A DNA stretch of 64,000 nucleotides, taken from the NCBI GenBank assembly GCA_032622095.1, contig CP136062.1, positions 137,598,351 through 137,662,350 of the forward strand, in the 5' to 3' direction. Position 1 is the first letter of the stretch. Every line of letters begins with the position of its first letter. Origin of the DNA: Siphonodentalium dalli (Eukaryota > Mollusca > Scaphopoda > Gadilida > Siphonodentaliidae). The position numbers were made by a program, and so were the translations under genes. Below the pieces are notes generated by a model. That model searched no databases. It was not told the origin of the DNA and saw only the letters and a program-made list of their open reading frames with translations. Below, piece by piece: positions 1-11,711 of this stretch.

Positions 1-111
1 ATGTGTGATCAGTTTAACCCTTTCCGTACAAAATGGAATTTCCAATCAGTTATAATAGTATACATTGCAATAGTCTAACATTTCGTATATGAACTATACA
101 GTAATGCCCTA

Positions 112-289
112 CTCTCAGGTGCCAAATAATAGTGTCAGCACGATTATTAATTTTGGAGAAAATTCCCAACGATCACTATTATTTGGAATTGAGACATAGA
201 GTGAATGGTGCCATCACTATTATTAATATCAGCCTAAATCCCCACACATCACTATTATTAGGCCATCACGATTATTAGGCACCTGAGAG
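112..289. mobile_element. 178-bp MITE with TA target duplication
   Basis: Terminal inverted repeats CTCTCAGGTGCC face each other at 112 and 289 and continue imperfectly inward (AATAAT.GTG). TA lies on both sides (110-111, 290-291). The same host repeat occurs without the insert near 37,038-37,055 (minus strand), where the flanks are joined through a single TA, so this is a verified insertion. TA targeting and short TIRs fit a Tc1/mariner-type non-autonomous element; no coding capacity. Confidence 0.85.
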
Positions 290-291
290 TA

Positions 292-426
292 AGTAATCGA
301 CTCGTTAACCACAGCAGAATTATGGGTAATTTTTCAGGATTTAGTCGGAAATATGGCTTGTTGCCATTCATCGGAAAGCTCTGTGAGCAACAAGCCATAT
401 TTCCGACTAACTAAATCCTTTAACCA
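292..426. repeat. Truncated copy of foldback repeat
   Basis: Matches the hairpin repeat at 36,885-37,055. One arm carries the ATATGGCTTGTTGCCATTC region and the opposite arm is shortened after CAACAAGCCATATTTCCGAC. It is the host sequence into which the 178-bp MITE inserted. Confidence 0.75.
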
Positions 427-1202
427 CTTAAACCTGATATATCCTTTTCTCATCAGCACTACCATCTCTTTACTATATTCTCATGAGCGCTTATGAACAC
501 GGGGAGAGGATCATCAATAAGTTGCATAACTTGTACTCCAATCCCCTGTTGCCATATCACATGTATAAATGTATCCTTATTTTGTAAATTAACGGTTTTA
601 ACCTATATATTCATGGCACAATAAATATGTAACTACTATCTACTTTTTTCCTTGACCCAAATGTTTGTAAACCAGGCTATGATATTGTTTTGGCCTAACA
701 AATTTTAACACCACCCCATACCATATACACAAATGTAGACCAATTGATCTTCGTCTTTATCAGCCATAGATACCAGTGATCAGTGATGGACATACAGTTA
801 CAAAGCCAAAGCCATAGCCATATATATATATATATATACATGTAGGCTCTGAACATGGGGTAGTCAGTGCCAAGATTAAAAAACATTGACCTAAAAATGT
901 AGAAATAAAAGCTCGGACAAAATTAGGCAGGTTGCAAAAAAAATTCTAAGTCAGAAAAGGTAGTCCCTGGGATCACAATAATTCATTTGTAGAAATGTTC
1001 AGCTAAAAAGACTGTTTGTCGAACTTATCTAAGCTTATTAAAAGTGAAGTGAAAATATGTAATACTTGCAGGGTGACCCAGCATTGCCCAGTTTAAAGTG
1101 ATGTGTAACCCTCTGCTGTGAACATTTGGTGGGAATGGAGAATATTCTTGCTCAAAGTGTTATTCTCATAAATTTTATACCCAAATGGGCTTCATAAAAT
1201 AT
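427..1202. other. No gene seen; short (TA)n
   Basis: I see no coding exon. A (TA)n tract lies at about 820-838, and a fragment near 985-1,040 resembles the ATGTTCAG...GAACTTAT hairpin repeat found at 54.6 and 56.0 kb. Confidence 0.5.
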
Positions 1203-1441
1203 CCAAGGCTTGAAATAGTGAGCCTGTCATTTGCAGAATGAGGTCCCCAGAGGGTGAATTTAGTGATGCTACCCCGCTTAGCGGGCAAGCATCACCAAAT
1301 TCACCCTCTGGGGTAAGCAGAATGAGGTTCCCAGAGGGTGAATTTGGTGATGCTAGCCTGCTATGTGGGGTAGCATCACTAAATTCACCCTCTGGGGACC
1401 CCATTCTGCAAATGACAGACACACTATTTCAAGGCTTCATA
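1203..1441. repeat. Nested four-unit palindrome
   Basis: The outer arms (about 1,203-1,275 and 1,367-1,441) are reverse complements of each other. Inside, the unit CAGAGGGTGAATTT.GTGATG occurs four times in alternating orientation, so each half is itself a hairpin. ORFs on both strands here are products of the repeat and are not genes. Confidence 0.85.
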
Positions 1442-3064
1442 AAACGTCATTCCCATACATGGATTATAAGCAGTGGCTGCATGCATGCAAACCCTTCCAT
1501 ATCAAAACTGGCAAATTAAGAGCACATTCTATTGCTCACAAACATCTCACACTAGCTCAAGGCTCACACCGCATGATGTATTATAACCCAAGAATTTTTT
1601 ATAAGCATTATTATAGCAGACTGTAAGGTTATTAAACCAACATTTCTAGTAACGAACCTGCAGCTTTCGTTGCCCAACGACAATTTTTTAAGGAAATTCT
1701 GTCTCATTCCAACTGATATGTTAAAAACAGGTTTTAAAATTAGCATTATATTATAAGTATCAATTCTATATTTTGTGATTATTCCATTCTGTTTTAATTG
1801 ATGTGCAGGATTCACCCCCTCTGTTTTATGTTATTTAAAATTCAGGGGGTAGGTAGGTGGTAGCACCCTCCCATCTTTGCCAGGATACTACCCGTATACC
1901 CAAATGAAGTAGCATTCTGGAAGCGTGAGAGTCAACTGGTTTGAGTGGAAGAAAGTCATTTCATATTAACTATTCCATAGTGAGACAGGCATGCACATGT
2001 AGAGTGCAATTGCCTTGTGGACCATATCCATTGGCTCACGTACTTGATGCCATACCTGTGGAACAAGAGATCAGAGCAAATAGATATGTATTCATGCTGT
2101 CATATGTCAAATACAGCTTTCAAGAGGCAGCAGTGAAAACCTAATGAAAGCAATTTAAAGAATACATAAAACTTATTGGTTTTCCAAACAATGGCAAATA
2201 TAGGTTACTTTCTAAGGTAAATGGCCGTTCAATGTCTGGTAAGCAAACAATACTGGTTCTTATATAAATACTCTGATTTATTGATCTAAACTGTTCTTGA
2301 CGAACCCTCCAAGAGGAAATGGAGCTGGCAACAAATATCGATATCCCAGTTTCCTTGTACCATTTGTCTCCCAAAAGAGTTACATGAAATCAGGAACTCA
2401 TACGTATACATAAGGAGATGCTGGTGGTAATCTTATAGAACTGTTTAATTTTGGTTATGGTGTTGTGAGGCACCCATGATCAGGTAAGGCTTATTTTTTT
2501 TAACTATATAATACAAGTTTCACTGGGGTTTTTTTTTCTCTAAATTAATTATTGCTCTTGAAATTGATTTTAAATTGATTTAAGCTTGGAACAAAGCTTC
2601 AGATTGTTGCTTTTGTCGCATATAACATGCAAGTAAATTTAAAAAAAACACAACCTTGAAATAAAATCTCTGATAAATTATAGTCAATACAACAGTTATA
2701 AAACAGAATGCATCTTTTATCAGAAACCAATTACCATCATTCACTAAACAACTCTTTCTTTATTACCAGATCCAAAATTTAAAGGCCTACTTAATTTTTG
2801 AATCCCCAGATCACATTATATAAAATATATGCCATATCTGTTGTAATAAACTGTGAACATGTTGTTTTTGTAGAGGTACCGACATGTTTTCTGTGCTTAT
2901 GTTTCATCTAAATTGTACTGCAAAGTCAATTATTTTCAATGGAAAGGGCATAACTCTGTATCTTAGTTTGAAATCTGTTGCATTCTGGGAGCGAGATGGG
3001 GGGAAATGTTTCTGTGATTAGGGCACCTTCTGAGACACAGACGTTCCAAATGGTGATGAATTAT
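1442..3064. other. No recognisable feature
   Basis: AT-rich sequence with several short ORFs, the longest about 77 codons. None resembles a known family and no convincing splice context was seen. Confidence 0.45.
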
Positions 3065-3422
3065 ATAGAGAGTAATCAATTGGTTCCAAGAATTACGTTA
3101 AATAATTCACAAGAGGCGAGAGACGTCTGTAAGCAATGAGTGCACCTCGAGTGAATTATATAACGTACTTCTCGGAACTAATTGCTTACTCTATTTATTA
3201 CACTTCTGCATCAATTTGGTTCGCCAAATATTATTAAAATACACAGAATTAATATGCATGAAAGTCCCAATGTGGAGAATGATTAACCACCCATATTTCA
3301 ATCAAGATCAGTAAGCGACGTAACGTCAATGACGTAGCAAGAAATGAAATAATTCACAAGTGACATTACCAATTTTTAATTAACGGCGTTTTCAATGGAA
3401 ATCGCTCATAGGAGTGTAATAA
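3065..3422. mobile_element. Hairpin plus TTATTACAC module, unit 1
   Basis: A hairpin (3,065-3,194; arms beginning TAGAGAGTAATCAATT and ending ATTGCTTACTCTA) is joined to a module bounded by TTATTACAC (3,195) and GTGTAATAA (to 3,422). The same composite recurs in tandem immediately downstream and, in the opposite orientation, at 52,851-53,089. No protein coding. Confidence 0.75.
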
Positions 3423-3779
3423 ATAGAGAGTAATCAATTGGTTCCAAGAATTACGTTAAATAATTCACAAGAGGCGAGAGACGTCTGTAAGAAATGAGTG
3501 CACCTCGAGTGACTTATATAACGTACTTCTCGGAACTAATTGCTTACTCTATTTATTACACTTCTGCATCAATTTGGGACGCCAAATATTATTAAAATAC
3601 ACAGAATTAATATGCATGAAAGTCCCAATGTGGAGAATGATTAACCACCCATATTTCAATCAAGATCAGTAAGCGACGTAACGTCAATGATGTAGCAAGA
3701 AATGAAATAATTCACAAGTGACATTACCATTTTTAATTAACGGCGTTTTCAATGGAAATCGCTCATAGGAGTGTAATAA
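3423..3779. mobile_element. Hairpin plus TTATTACAC module, unit 2
   Basis: Second copy of the preceding unit at a period of 358 bp. The copies differ at only a handful of positions, so the tandem duplication is recent. Hairpin 3,423-3,552; TTATTACAC module 3,553-3,779. Confidence 0.8.
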
Positions 3780-4442
3780 AGTATATTAATCATATTTTAT
3801 GTCATAGATTGTAATTAAAACTGTATATCAAGGCAATATAAAAACTAATCGGTGTCTCAAAAATTAAATGGGCCTTTAAGATGGGGTATATTACTTGTCT
3901 ACAAAGGCATATAATAAAGTGGTTTATTTTTATCATAAATAACTGGAAATCTCTTAGCTAAAATGCAATTTGAATTGATTGAGGGTGTGAACAAGATAGA
4001 GTTCTCTATCTTGGTGCTCTCCTGATGTATTCGCATGGAATTCTGTTCTAAAAATAGCCCTTAAAATTGTCCCATGAATGTCATAAGAAATTCTAAATAA
4101 AATTGATATTAATTGAAGCTTTTCTGGACAGGTGTCCTCGAAATCATATCTATTATTTTATACCCTGGAATCTAAAACTAAAAGATACAGATCATCTTTA
4201 ATTCTTCTAGAATAGTCTGCAATGATATAACAGCCAGCCCACCCTAATTAAGGACCTAATTTGATCTTTGAATGGGTGTAAGCTTGTTATGGCAACGCTT
4301 AAGCCTTTACCCAACAAACCGGCCAAAACTGGCCAAATAAAGCTTCAACAGCCTAAAATATCTTCGGTCTGTCTCAATAACACCATACACATATGGATAT
4401 CATTGGAACCGGTTCATTGACCACATTGTGATAGTTATAGTT
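3780..4442. other. No recognisable feature
   Basis: AT-rich, no supported gene. CTTTACCCAACAAA near 4,300 reappears inverted at about 4,680-4,690, next to the double hairpin that follows. Confidence 0.45.
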
Positions 4443-4677
4443 ATGCCCTGTGCCAATGCATTCTCTTATATATGCGAGTCGACCATAGGTCGCCTCGCAT
4501 ATATAAGAGAATGCATTGGCCTAAAAAAAATCTTTTTTTAACACTTTTTACCATTTTTTCTTACAATCTTTAACAATTTTATAATTTTTAATGTGTTAAG
4601 CCAATGCATTCTCTTATATATGCGAGGCGACCTATGGTCGACTCGCATATATAAGAGAATGCATTGGCACAGGGCCC
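4443..4677. repeat. Inverted pair of palindromes
   Basis: Two arms (about 4,443-4,532 and 4,602-4,677) are reverse complements of each other, and each arm is itself a palindrome around CGACC.TAGGTCG. The shared segment includes CCAATGCATTCTCTTATATA. About 70 bp of T-rich sequence separates them. Confidence 0.85.
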
Positions 4678-5549
4678 TTTTGTTGGGTAAAGGGTTAAGC
4701 TAATGCAATTGAATAAAATTTGAACTAACTTTAGCATATTGGTGGTCAAATTGTGGCACTGCAGCTTTAAAAAATTGTCCTTGATGAAAACTTGATTATT
4801 ATTTCCACTTTTCGCTAGACAACGGCTGATATCTATAAACATGTAGGTTTGATGGGTAATTCGGTTTGATGCAGTAAATTAAATAAAAATGATGAGACTA
4901 CATGTTCCTGCCATGTGCATCTAGCAATACAATAATGAATATGCATATAGAACAGGTCTGGGTCAACCACTGATTTAAATTAATTAGACCGATTGGTCTT
5001 ATTAAGACCAATTGGTCTTTTCCCCGCTGAATTCATCTGTGATAAGGGGAGTCACTCTAAATTGTTCTAATATGATTATGTCAGCACGTACGGACAACCC
5101 GCAACAACATGTCGAAAAATGGCTGTCCTCTCGGAAAATTCCTTCAGCCAGTATCAGCTGCCAGTGTGTCCAATAAATGTCCAACCAGAAATTTTTCTGT
5201 TCCGATGCCTGTAACTTTTGACACTATCAACCGATCAAGTTGGGTGATATGCCAAACTTAACCATAGCCCTTCTTGAACAAAACAAGTGTTATAGTGTGA
5301 ATAACATAATATAAACATTTTAGCCACAGTTTGATAAAGGTGATGGGAATTTGGGTCCAATGATAGATGGCCACCTTGTCTAAGTTGTCTTATATATATA
5401 TGTCTTTGGGGTGGTCGGGTTTATTATGCCAGGCAGCTTGAGTGCATGATGCTCTATATTTCCATGGATAATTTTAGAAGGCGGACCACACAAAATGCTG
5501 CTGTGCAGATTTAAAATTGATATTACCATCCAGGATTGCATCATATACA
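4678..5549. other. No recognisable feature
   Basis: No coding exon or structured repeat that I can support. A 60-codon ORF on the minus strand at 5,002-5,184 resembles nothing known to me. Confidence 0.4.
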
Positions 5550-5617
5550 TTACTCTCATGAATATGAAATGGCCTCACTATTATTAGGCCATCAAGATTA
5601 TTAGACACCTGGGAGTA
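5550..5617. repeat. Truncated relative of the 178-bp MITE
   Basis: Contains CACTATTATTAGGCCATCA and an end CACCTGGGAGTA opposite TACTCTCATG, as in the MITE at 112-289, but is internally shortened. Confidence 0.6.
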
Positions 5618-5757
5618 GAAGGTCATGGCTGTTTGCCCAATGCTATGACTTAGCCTTGTAATTATTATATTTAGCCTACAGATGATATCAATGTGTCAAG
5701 AAGACAAGAGATATCTAGTCCAGACCACAAAATTAGGAAAAATGTCCCAAAGAAAAT

Positions 5758-5848
5758 TTAATATTGTGGCATGTTCAATTCCAAATGTTGCCACGGCATT
5801 GCTAAGCAATGCCGTGGCAACATTTGGAATGAACATGCCACAATATAT
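5758..5848. repeat. Near-perfect 88-bp palindrome
   Basis: Arms of about 42 bp run from AATATTGTGGCATGTTC to the centre GCTAAGC and back. This gives almost the same peptide on both strands and explains the two overlapping 60-codon ORFs. Confidence 0.85.
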
Positions 5849-7109
5849 TGTTGTGGATTTTTCGAGGACTGGATAATCCACCTACAACAATTTTTTCACA
5901 AATAGGTGCTAGGGTGTGAGCTTGTGTGAAATGTTTTTGTCTCTATATTTTGGCCTACGGAAACTAACCATGGCTATACTGTATCAATTTGAAGGTGGTG
6001 TTCATAATGTGTCTCATGTACACCTTGATTTAACAAACCCTCATATGAAACTGCATGTCATAAAAATACCCCAACTAGGGGAACCATCTGATCGTATTTC
6101 GTTTGGAATTATCCCGCGCTAAATATTGGTAGAGTGACGTTAAATCCTGTGAGAGGTTGGCGATGCTGGGGGAACTCGGCATTATGGAAATTACGTCTGA
6201 CCAATCTCAACATACATGAGCGTTGCTATGCATGTATTTCAACTAACTTCACATTCATCATTTAATTTTGAATATAAACGTTATGAGGTGGCTGATACCG
6301 GAAGAGGAAAATTATATTGGTTTATAATTGTTACTTTGTCAATTCATTTTCCCTGCTGGATCAAGACTATTTTCCCATGTCTTTGAACCGCCCGAAAGTT
6401 GAAACCGAAAAATATGATTGAAGGAGTAATGGATATTAGCGATGTCACAACTTTATGTGCATCACTTACAAACCATAACACAACCCTATTGCAACATGTT
6501 ACAATTATTTTTCTACAATATATACATAAATAAATTTATTCTGATTGTTTTTGAAGGAAGTGGAAAAATTATTTACTGAGATTGAAAAATAACATGATTT
6601 TAATCTGACGCATTAACATCGCAACAGAAATGATTAACAGTCCGGCAACTTATAAAAGGCTCGAGACGAAGACGAATTCCGTTAATATGGTGAAGGGCTG
6701 TTAATCATATCTGGAGGGCCGTTAATAATAATACACCACAATGCACAACAGTGTCATGTTGTACGTTACATGTACTATTATTACATGAGGGATGCAGTAA
6801 TTAAAGGTATACACAATCCGATTTGATGATCCCCACATCATGCAGTTACAACAACAAAGGAATTTCACCAAAAGCCAATTTCGTTATCAAAAGTAGTTTA
6901 TTATCAATAGAATAAATACTCATAACAATACCAATCACGAGAAAAGAAAAGTCCTATAAAAATGTTTTTTCTTGGCAGTTTGGTGAATGGAGGAGTGTGG
7001 TTTACAACTTCCATTATATGGTGAATCCTAGTTCAAATTGCAATGAAACTTTTCATTGTCTCAGATTCTGAAATTATTTATGTAATTTACGATCTCCACT
7101 GATAGTACA
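5849..7109. other. No gene; fragment shared with 8.4 kb
   Basis: Around 6,690-6,740 the text GGGCTGTTAATCA followed by GGCCGTTAATAA matches 8,398-8,430, pointing to a shared dispersed repeat. Nothing else recognisable. Confidence 0.45.
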
Positions 7110-7360
7110 GCGAGTCGTGACCTTGTGCGACCTCTCATAACGACATCTGTGCATGTCTGTACTATATCTGGAAGAAGTCAGCTGATTCTTGCCAGGCCGC
7201 CAAATATTCCCGGTGGTGAAAAATAACAGATCAAAAAAATTGATATCTAATAACTCTGAGCTTTGATGGGTTGGTTCCTTGACTCGATTGAAATATGTCT
7301 TACCTCCGAAGCCAAAGAAATAGTAATTTATAGTAATCGGATTATGCATCTTTAAGAGCT
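7110..7360 (-). repeat. Dispersed repeat R, copy 1
   Basis: Shares about 180 bp with two segments at 12.6-13.1 kb. The minus strand reads open with a peptide containing YYFFGFGG and THQSSELLDI. Because the other copies are broken in this frame, I treat it as a repeat and not as a gene. Confidence 0.65.
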
Positions 7361-7537
7361 GTTTGGAAGTAAACTTTTTGCAGGAGCAACAAAACAGAAT
7401 TTAAATGTTTAACTTCTTTTAAATTCAGCTCGAGCTAACATTGGACAAATCAAATCGATTAATGTATCAATGTTTATTTTCGCCAGCAAAGATATTTTGA
7501 ATAGGACTACCTTGAAAATCGGAGACTCTTTTATCAG

Positions 7538-7673
7538 TCATGTGACATGTAGGGCCGATAATGAGTTGATAGCTCATAACAGCCTAGTTATACAGTATGA
7601 TGATACAATATTATGTAACATAATATTGTATTGTCATAGTGTATGAATAATAACAGCCCTACATGTCATGTGA
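7538..7673. mobile_element. Small MITE
   Basis: Terminal inverted repeats TCATGTGACATGTAGGGC on the left and its near-exact complement on the right, about 135 bp apart, with an internal ATAATATTGTAT palindrome. No target duplication could be assigned. Confidence 0.6.
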
Positions 7674-8104
7674 ATGTTGATGTAACAATACATGTTCAGC
7701 ATTACCATCTCATAATGCCCGGTAAAACTGTGCAGAGAATGCCCCATAAAGTGGTAATAAGCGATATTCAATATAAATAAATGTACAAATCTTCAAACAA
7801 AAAACTATTCAATGTTCAAGAAATTTAGAGTTAAATCAGTGAGTACTGTGGCAGGAAGACCGATCGGTATTGTGTAAGACAACCGGTTATAATTAACTTA
7901 AGTTTTAACAAGATGTCAGTAAGAACGATCCATGGTTTAATAATTTGAATTGCCCTGACTTGCACGGAACACTGATTGTGGGCAGTGTGTGGGTATGACA
8001 AATTACAATGTACACGTATACGTGTGGCTGAACATGGTTACTATTAGTATTTCATGATGTAAGTTGTAACTGAAACTTGAAATGAATAGTGTGACGATTT
8101 TCAG

Positions 8105-9313
8105 TTGGTCCCCATTTGCGGAGGTCCTTTTGCAGAGGTCCCTGAATGTCCCTTAAGGGTCAGATGCATGTTTTTGCAGGGCTCGATTTAACTGGTTTCG
8201 CATCGCAAAGTTTCGATAATTTTGAGGTAAAGTTGACTGGAAGCAGAATGAGGGTGTCAATGAGTCTTTGTTTTCGTCAACGTCCATCGCCCGCTTCCAG
8301 TTAAGTCACCGATCACGTGAGGATCGAGTGGCAATAATAGTAATGACATGATTTTTGTTGGGCGTCATGGTTTATAAACAGCCGCTAATAAACCCTTGGG
8401 CTGTTAATCAGTACTGGATGGCCGTTAATAAACCATAACGCCCTCCAATATCATGTTATTGGTATATGAACAATATCTCCCGGAGAATGCTGTGCGGATG
8501 TCCAGATCGCACAAATTAAATTGCGGAGGTCCCTCAACTGGTATTCATAATTCGCGGAAATTCCCTCTAAATTAACAAAACAAACAACTTTAAAGAACAC
8601 CTCTGCAAATGCTTATTGCCGTTTTCAATCTCCACTGTAAATAGACCGGCTTCCACGAACACTTGTTATTAATGAATATTATTAATTATGGGGACAATTG
8701 TTAATTAACCTGTTCTGTGTAAACCCGATTCGAATAGCTATGCAATACTTTTGCCTGGAGAAAATGCCAGTGTCTGAGTCTCCTATACCAAATAGCTCTG
8801 TGTCAATATAAATAACTTCTCATGCGACCCATGCATTATGACATACATAGCTTAATTTACCAATGACAGATATCGCCAGTATAATTATTATCCGATGCTT
8901 CAAACTGGCGCTATTTTTAGTTATGTGAAAATATGCGACTGTGTAGAGATTCCAACACTCGCCCGAATAGCTACATCGCTTTGTTGATACAAAGTTGTGA
9001 TTGGTTGCAACTGTTGTAATGCTTGTTTGTGGCAACAGGGATCCCCCCCAAATATTCCAGACTCAGTACAGCGTTATAGCTGTCGAGTCTGTGTTTAACC
9101 AGAACTGTTAATTAACATGTTGATTTGTGCCTATAACCTCCACGAATATAATCAATAGAACAACCCACTATTAATTTTATCGATTATCATGTCATTATTC
9201 ATTTAAAATATGTTTCATGCAATTAACCTATAAAAATCTTTCCCCATTTAAATATCTCTTTTTCTCCAATTTTAGGGGACCTCCGTAAATTGGGAACTTC
9301 TGCAAATGGGGAC
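8105..9313. mobile_element. Candidate 1.2-kb TIR element
   Basis: GGTCCCCATTTGC with GGAGGTCC at the left end recurs inverted at the right end (GGACCTCCG...GCAAATGGGGACC). A nested inverted repeat lies at 8,342-8,460. No transposase is visible; probably non-autonomous. Target duplication not clear. Confidence 0.5.
8342..8460. repeat. Nested inverted repeat
   Basis: Arms of about 41 bp with roughly 80 percent identity, each including GGGCGT.ATGGTTTAT. Lies inside the 1.2-kb element. Confidence 0.6.
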
Positions 9314-9583
9314 CATGCACCTTAGGCTAATCTAAATTTTAATGAAATTCGTCAGACCCGAAATGAAATTCAAAATGCAATTGTTAAAAGTTTCTCTAAG
9401 TCTGACTGAGCAGTAATATATAGTCTCATAAACGCCAATCTGGTTACTGGGATGTACTAGTACATGTATCACTGCAGATCTATACAGATTGAGTCTGAGT
9501 CTGAATCCGAGTCCTAGCTGACAATATAGACTCAGAGCGAAAGTCAAACTGATTGAGCCACTTGAACTTGAAGACAGTTCACA

Positions 9584-10625
9584 GGTCAGGCACATCCTGA
9601 ATTCCACTATTACAGTGGTATCAACTATTATAGCTAGTGGTATATGACCATAACATATTCATGTTTCCTTTTAGTCCAAAATTGACTATGCATTGAATTT
9701 ATAGTCCAACTTTTCCCACCGCTGGCAACGGAGGGTTTTGTTCAAGTCCGGAAAGGAAGAATATGACACAAGATGTACAGGAGTCTGACCCTCACCAAAA
9801 ACGGCTAACATAAAACTAAGTTAGATCTAACCTGAAATTCTTATAAGACGGTCACCGACGATCTAACGTCGAAATTTAACTGTCAAAAGTGAGATGGGCG
9901 GAGCTATAAAACTAACATATTTCACGTGTGCTCAGCTTAGAAGACTGCAAAGTATACTCAGGACCAAACCGCGATTTTTTTCCCCAGACAAGTGAGACAA
10001 CACATGTACTAATGCATCGACACCTTGACATAGGCCTACCAATTACCTTCCTTTTCCAAAAAAGAGACGTTTAACGAGCCTTTTTCGCGATCAGACGAAT
10101 GACCCTCGAAGTATTATACGGCCATTTTTCAGGTCTGTTCGATCGGGTTCAGGGCATATTGGCCCCTCAATACTGTGCGGTATGCCCGGAACTTGATCAA
10201 ACAGACCCAATAAATGGCCAACAAGCGACATGTTTTGCGGTAAAAGGCTCGATCGTTCAATTTCTTTTTTTGGAAAACGAAGGTAAATGGTATGTCAAGG
10301 TGACACATTATTATATGTATTGTCGTGGATTGGTCATGTCATAATGTGTCGTATTCTTCCTTTCCGGACTTGAAGTTGAAGCAACCTCTCCCACTACATT
10401 TACAGGCATCGGTAGACAAAATACATGCGACAACAGCCGAGCTCTAGGCTCCTGCACCGAAACATTACAGATATGTATGATACTAAATTAGTGCGACACT
10501 GATTTTGAATAATTTGTGTGAAATATGATTTTGGATTATCCCTCTTTTATCAAATTCACAAAACGTTAGATGGTCATATACCACTATTATTGACTATAAT
10601 AGTGGAATTCAGGATGTGCCTGACT
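9584..10625. mobile_element. 1.04-kb element with nested inverted ends
   Basis: The outer ends share GTCAGGCACATCCTGAATTC and TAGTGGTATATGACCA in inverted orientation. A second inverted pair (CAAGTCCGGAAAGGAAGAAT) lies at about 9,738 and 10,371, and a third imperfect palindrome at 10,121-10,230. The 81-codon ORF at 10,099 is composed largely of this innermost palindrome. Confidence 0.65.
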
Positions 10626-11711
10626 GTTTCAAATCCTCTTTATTCTGAATTTCTGGCTCCAGAAACCCCATTTATTGATTTAACTTTAAGTTAACCGAAC
10701 ATTTCGGCTTTTGGCATTGTTTTCATGACAAGTGTCACTTTTCTCACTTTTTCTTCCCTTTTTTCTTTCTAATTGGCATCTTATTTCATGTTTTAAATCG
10801 AACGGTTTTGCTCCTTTTTCAGCCAACTTGACAAGTGCGACGCGGTGCGGAAACGTCAACAGCTGGGTAACTATGTAGAAGGTCATGGTCAAATGATCCA
10901 CTCGCGCGCCAAAAAGTACGGAGGACCAATTTGACATAATTGGAAGATGGAGTCATGAAAATTCGTGCATCCTAAATACCGAGATAAGATTAACTATAAT
11001 TAAAAAAATTACTCTTGTTTCGATTAAGACTATTCAGCAGTCTCTAGCAGAGATGTCTATATTACCAATATTCCGATAAGATTGACAACTCTGGTACGGT
11101 ATCTTGATAATTTGTTGTGCATGCAATTCTAAAAGGGGAATCTTCAGGTGCGTTCACACTCTCCCAACGTGATAACCATATTTAGTATGAAGACTAATTA
11201 TATAACGCGCGTCCGGTTCTACTATACGCAGCAAGTACCTGGATATGCAGCAAGTCCCCGGTAAACGCAGCAAGTCCCTGGTATATGCATCAAGTCCCTC
11301 TCGCCGATGGTGGATTACGGCGGATTAGCCATGCGTGTTTACACAACGATATGTTTTATCAGTGGAGATGCTGATTACAATAGGGCTGTAATCAAAGGGC
11401 TTTAATTTGATCGTAATACTGATAGATTATTGAAGGGAATTGGACTGAACTGTGGGACTGAATCATTGAATGATAAAATTAAGAGTTGGATTTTTTTTTT
11501 TTTTTATTGGTAAATGCAAACAAGTAACATGAGAATAGTAGAATAGCAACAAAAGAAAAATAGAGTTTTATAAATATACATATATATATAGCAGTGAGCT
11601 GAAAGAAAAGTTTATTAGAATAAATTGTATATATATGTGGCCAGTAAGGAAGGGGAAAAACCAAGGTATTGAGGCATTCGTTTGGGAAGATTTTATTGAA
11701 TAAAAAAATAT
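10626..11711. other. No gene; short tandem repeat
   Basis: About four units of a 22-bp repeat containing GCAGCAAGTCCCTGGTA lie at 11,225-11,299, and a poly(T) run at about 11,490. No coding exon recognised. Confidence 0.5.
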
